NCBI GenBank assembly: GCA_937935205.1
Contig: CALGXU010000019.1
Location: 1-6,261, forward strand
Length of the DNA: 6,261 bases
Direction of reading: 5' to 3'
Source of the DNA: an uncultured Rothia sp.
GTDB lineage: Bacteria; Actinomycetota; Actinomycetes; Actinomycetales; Micrococcaceae
The notes beneath the pieces are model-generated. The model was not told the origin of the DNA. It worked only from the letters and a program-made list of their open reading frames with translations, and ran no database searches. Of the stretch, positions 5,958 through 6,261 are shown piece by piece. Position numbers and translations under genes: made by a program. How positions within the stretch are numbered: the first letter of the stretch is position 1; each line of letters opens with the position of its first letter.

Positions 5958-5981
5958 GCGGGTCACCTCGTGGTATCCCGC
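5958..5981 (-). other. Stem-loop just upstream of the small gene's ribosome binding site
   Basis: On the - strand GCGGG and CCCGC close a 24-base element with an inner CAC/GTG pairing around GAG. It ends three bases before the AAAGGAGGG ribosome binding site and does not cover it. It might stabilise the leader or affect translation. The loop region contains ACGAGGTG, which also occurs at the lipoprotein ribosome binding site. Confidence 0.4.
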
Positions 5982-6111
5982 GGTCGGTCTTATGCCTTCA
6001 TTGATACATAACACCAGAAACTGTCTAACTTAGCAGGTCATGCCTTAGATATTATTTCTGACCAGGCGAGTTTTTAGTGTTCCGTACCTCATTCTATCGT
6101 TAAGGGGATTT
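5982..6111. other. AT-rich gap upstream of the small gene / lipoprotein unit
   Basis: I see no gene here. Together with the toxin remnant it makes up most of the 319 bases between the small gene and the right edge. It should hold the promoter for the leftward unit. The only weak candidate I find is TTAGAC/TATCAA. Confidence 0.5.
6001..6028 (-). promoter_or_regulatory. Weak promoter candidate for the small gene / lipoprotein unit
   Basis: On the - strand TTAGAC (6028-6023) and TATCAA (6006-6001) are 16 bases apart, with start expected near 5994. The leader would be about 50 bases and include the stem-loop at 5958-5981. The match is poor, and the area is AT-rich enough for it to be chance. Confidence 0.25.
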
Positions 6112-6213
6112 TCAATGCAGGAAAAATGCACTGTTATCAATGGTGTACAGAATGCGGTAATTCCCTACTCGTGCCCTGTACCCTTCTTCGCCCTGTAGCT
6201 TCTTGAATAGAAC
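6112..6213 (-). pseudogene. RelE/ParE-family toxin remnant
   Basis: The - strand encodes VLFKKLQGEEGYRARVGNY followed by RILYTIDNSAFFLH and a stop. The run kkLxG..gYRxRvGxYRiLYtID is the hallmark central to C-terminal strand region of RelE-superfamily mRNA-cleaving toxins. An in-frame TAG lies immediately upstream of the fragment. The usual N-terminal helices and the final GHR..vY strand are missing, and no start codon or ribosome binding site fits. The sequence is therefore a decayed fragment of about 33 codons from a toxin normally about 85-95 residues long. No antitoxin gene is visible. Confidence 0.7.
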
Positions 6214-6231
6214 CTACACAGGAACTATCCT
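6203..6231 (+). promoter_or_regulatory. Candidate promoter for a + strand gene beyond the right edge
   Basis: TTGAAT (6203-6208) and TATCCT (6226-6231) are 17 bases apart, each matching four of six consensus bases. The start would be near 6238, followed by the ribosome binding site at the window end. It overlaps the 5' end of the toxin remnant, so it reads outwards over decayed DNA. Confidence 0.45.
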
Positions 6232-6252
6232 CGGAGCTAACGGACAAACCCC

Positions 6253-6261
6253 AGAAAGGAA
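6253..6261 (+). promoter_or_regulatory. Ribosome binding site at the right edge
   Basis: AGAAAGGAA matches the Shine-Dalgarno consensus well and is the last thing in the window. With the promoter candidate upstream, it suggests a + strand start codon a few bases beyond the edge. That gene cannot be seen. Confidence 0.45.

Noticed and set aside
6115..6198. 27-codon + strand frame antisense to the RelE fragment
   Set aside because: It has no ribosome binding site and no recognisable sequence; the - strand reading has a clear family signature.
1..6261. CRISPR arrays, tRNA or rRNA genes, insertion sequences with transposases, or prophage genes
   Set aside because: No regularly spaced repeats, cloverleaf sequences, rRNA segments or transposase/integrase motifs were seen on either strand.

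Overview
The window looks like chromosome of a high-GC Gram-positive bacterium (Actinomycetota). A Micrococcaceae member such as Rothia is my best guess, but it rests on recalled protein families and not on any marker gene. Four substantial protein genes and one very small one are supported, with short GC-rich terminator hairpins between them. The right-hand quarter is much poorer in G+C and carries gene remnants.

Left part (1-1830, + strand). The 3' portion of a gene encodes a membrane-anchored, extracytoplasmic copper protein: two membrane segments, a cupredoxin domain with its own type 1 copper site, a His-rich linker, and a NirK/AniA-type nitrite reductase unit with all expected copper ligands and the Asp/His catalytic pair. 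The reading frame is open to the left edge, so the gene probably starts outside the window. A strong intrinsic terminator follows.

Middle (1949-4566). A membrane-anchored lytic transglycosylase (+ strand) and a cytochrome P450 (- strand) converge on a long shared hairpin terminator. The gap between them holds overlapping CTAG-rich palindromes, and a 12-bp tandem duplication spans the P450 stop codon. Upstream of the P450 are a 15-bp tandem repeat and a candidate promoter. The P450 has an unusual I-helix, and no redox partner gene is in the window.

Right part (4567-6261, mostly - strand). A two-gene unit reads leftwards. It begins with a 54-codon gene with a strong ribosome binding site, whose product resembles only the C-terminal, cysteine-bearing part of YycO/YiiX-like (permuted NlpC/P60) hydrolases. 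Two bases after its stop comes a lipoprotein with a beta-propeller-like body and no recognised function. Upstream of the unit is a decayed RelE-family toxin fragment. At the extreme right a + strand promoter and ribosome binding site point to a gene outside the window.

The copper enzyme fits respiratory nitrite reduction to nitric oxide outside the membrane. The transglycosylase fits cell-wall remodelling. There is no sign that these genes, the P450 and the lipoprotein unit form one pathway; gene orientation and terminators separate them. The least explained part is the low-GC lipoprotein and truncated-hydrolase pair.
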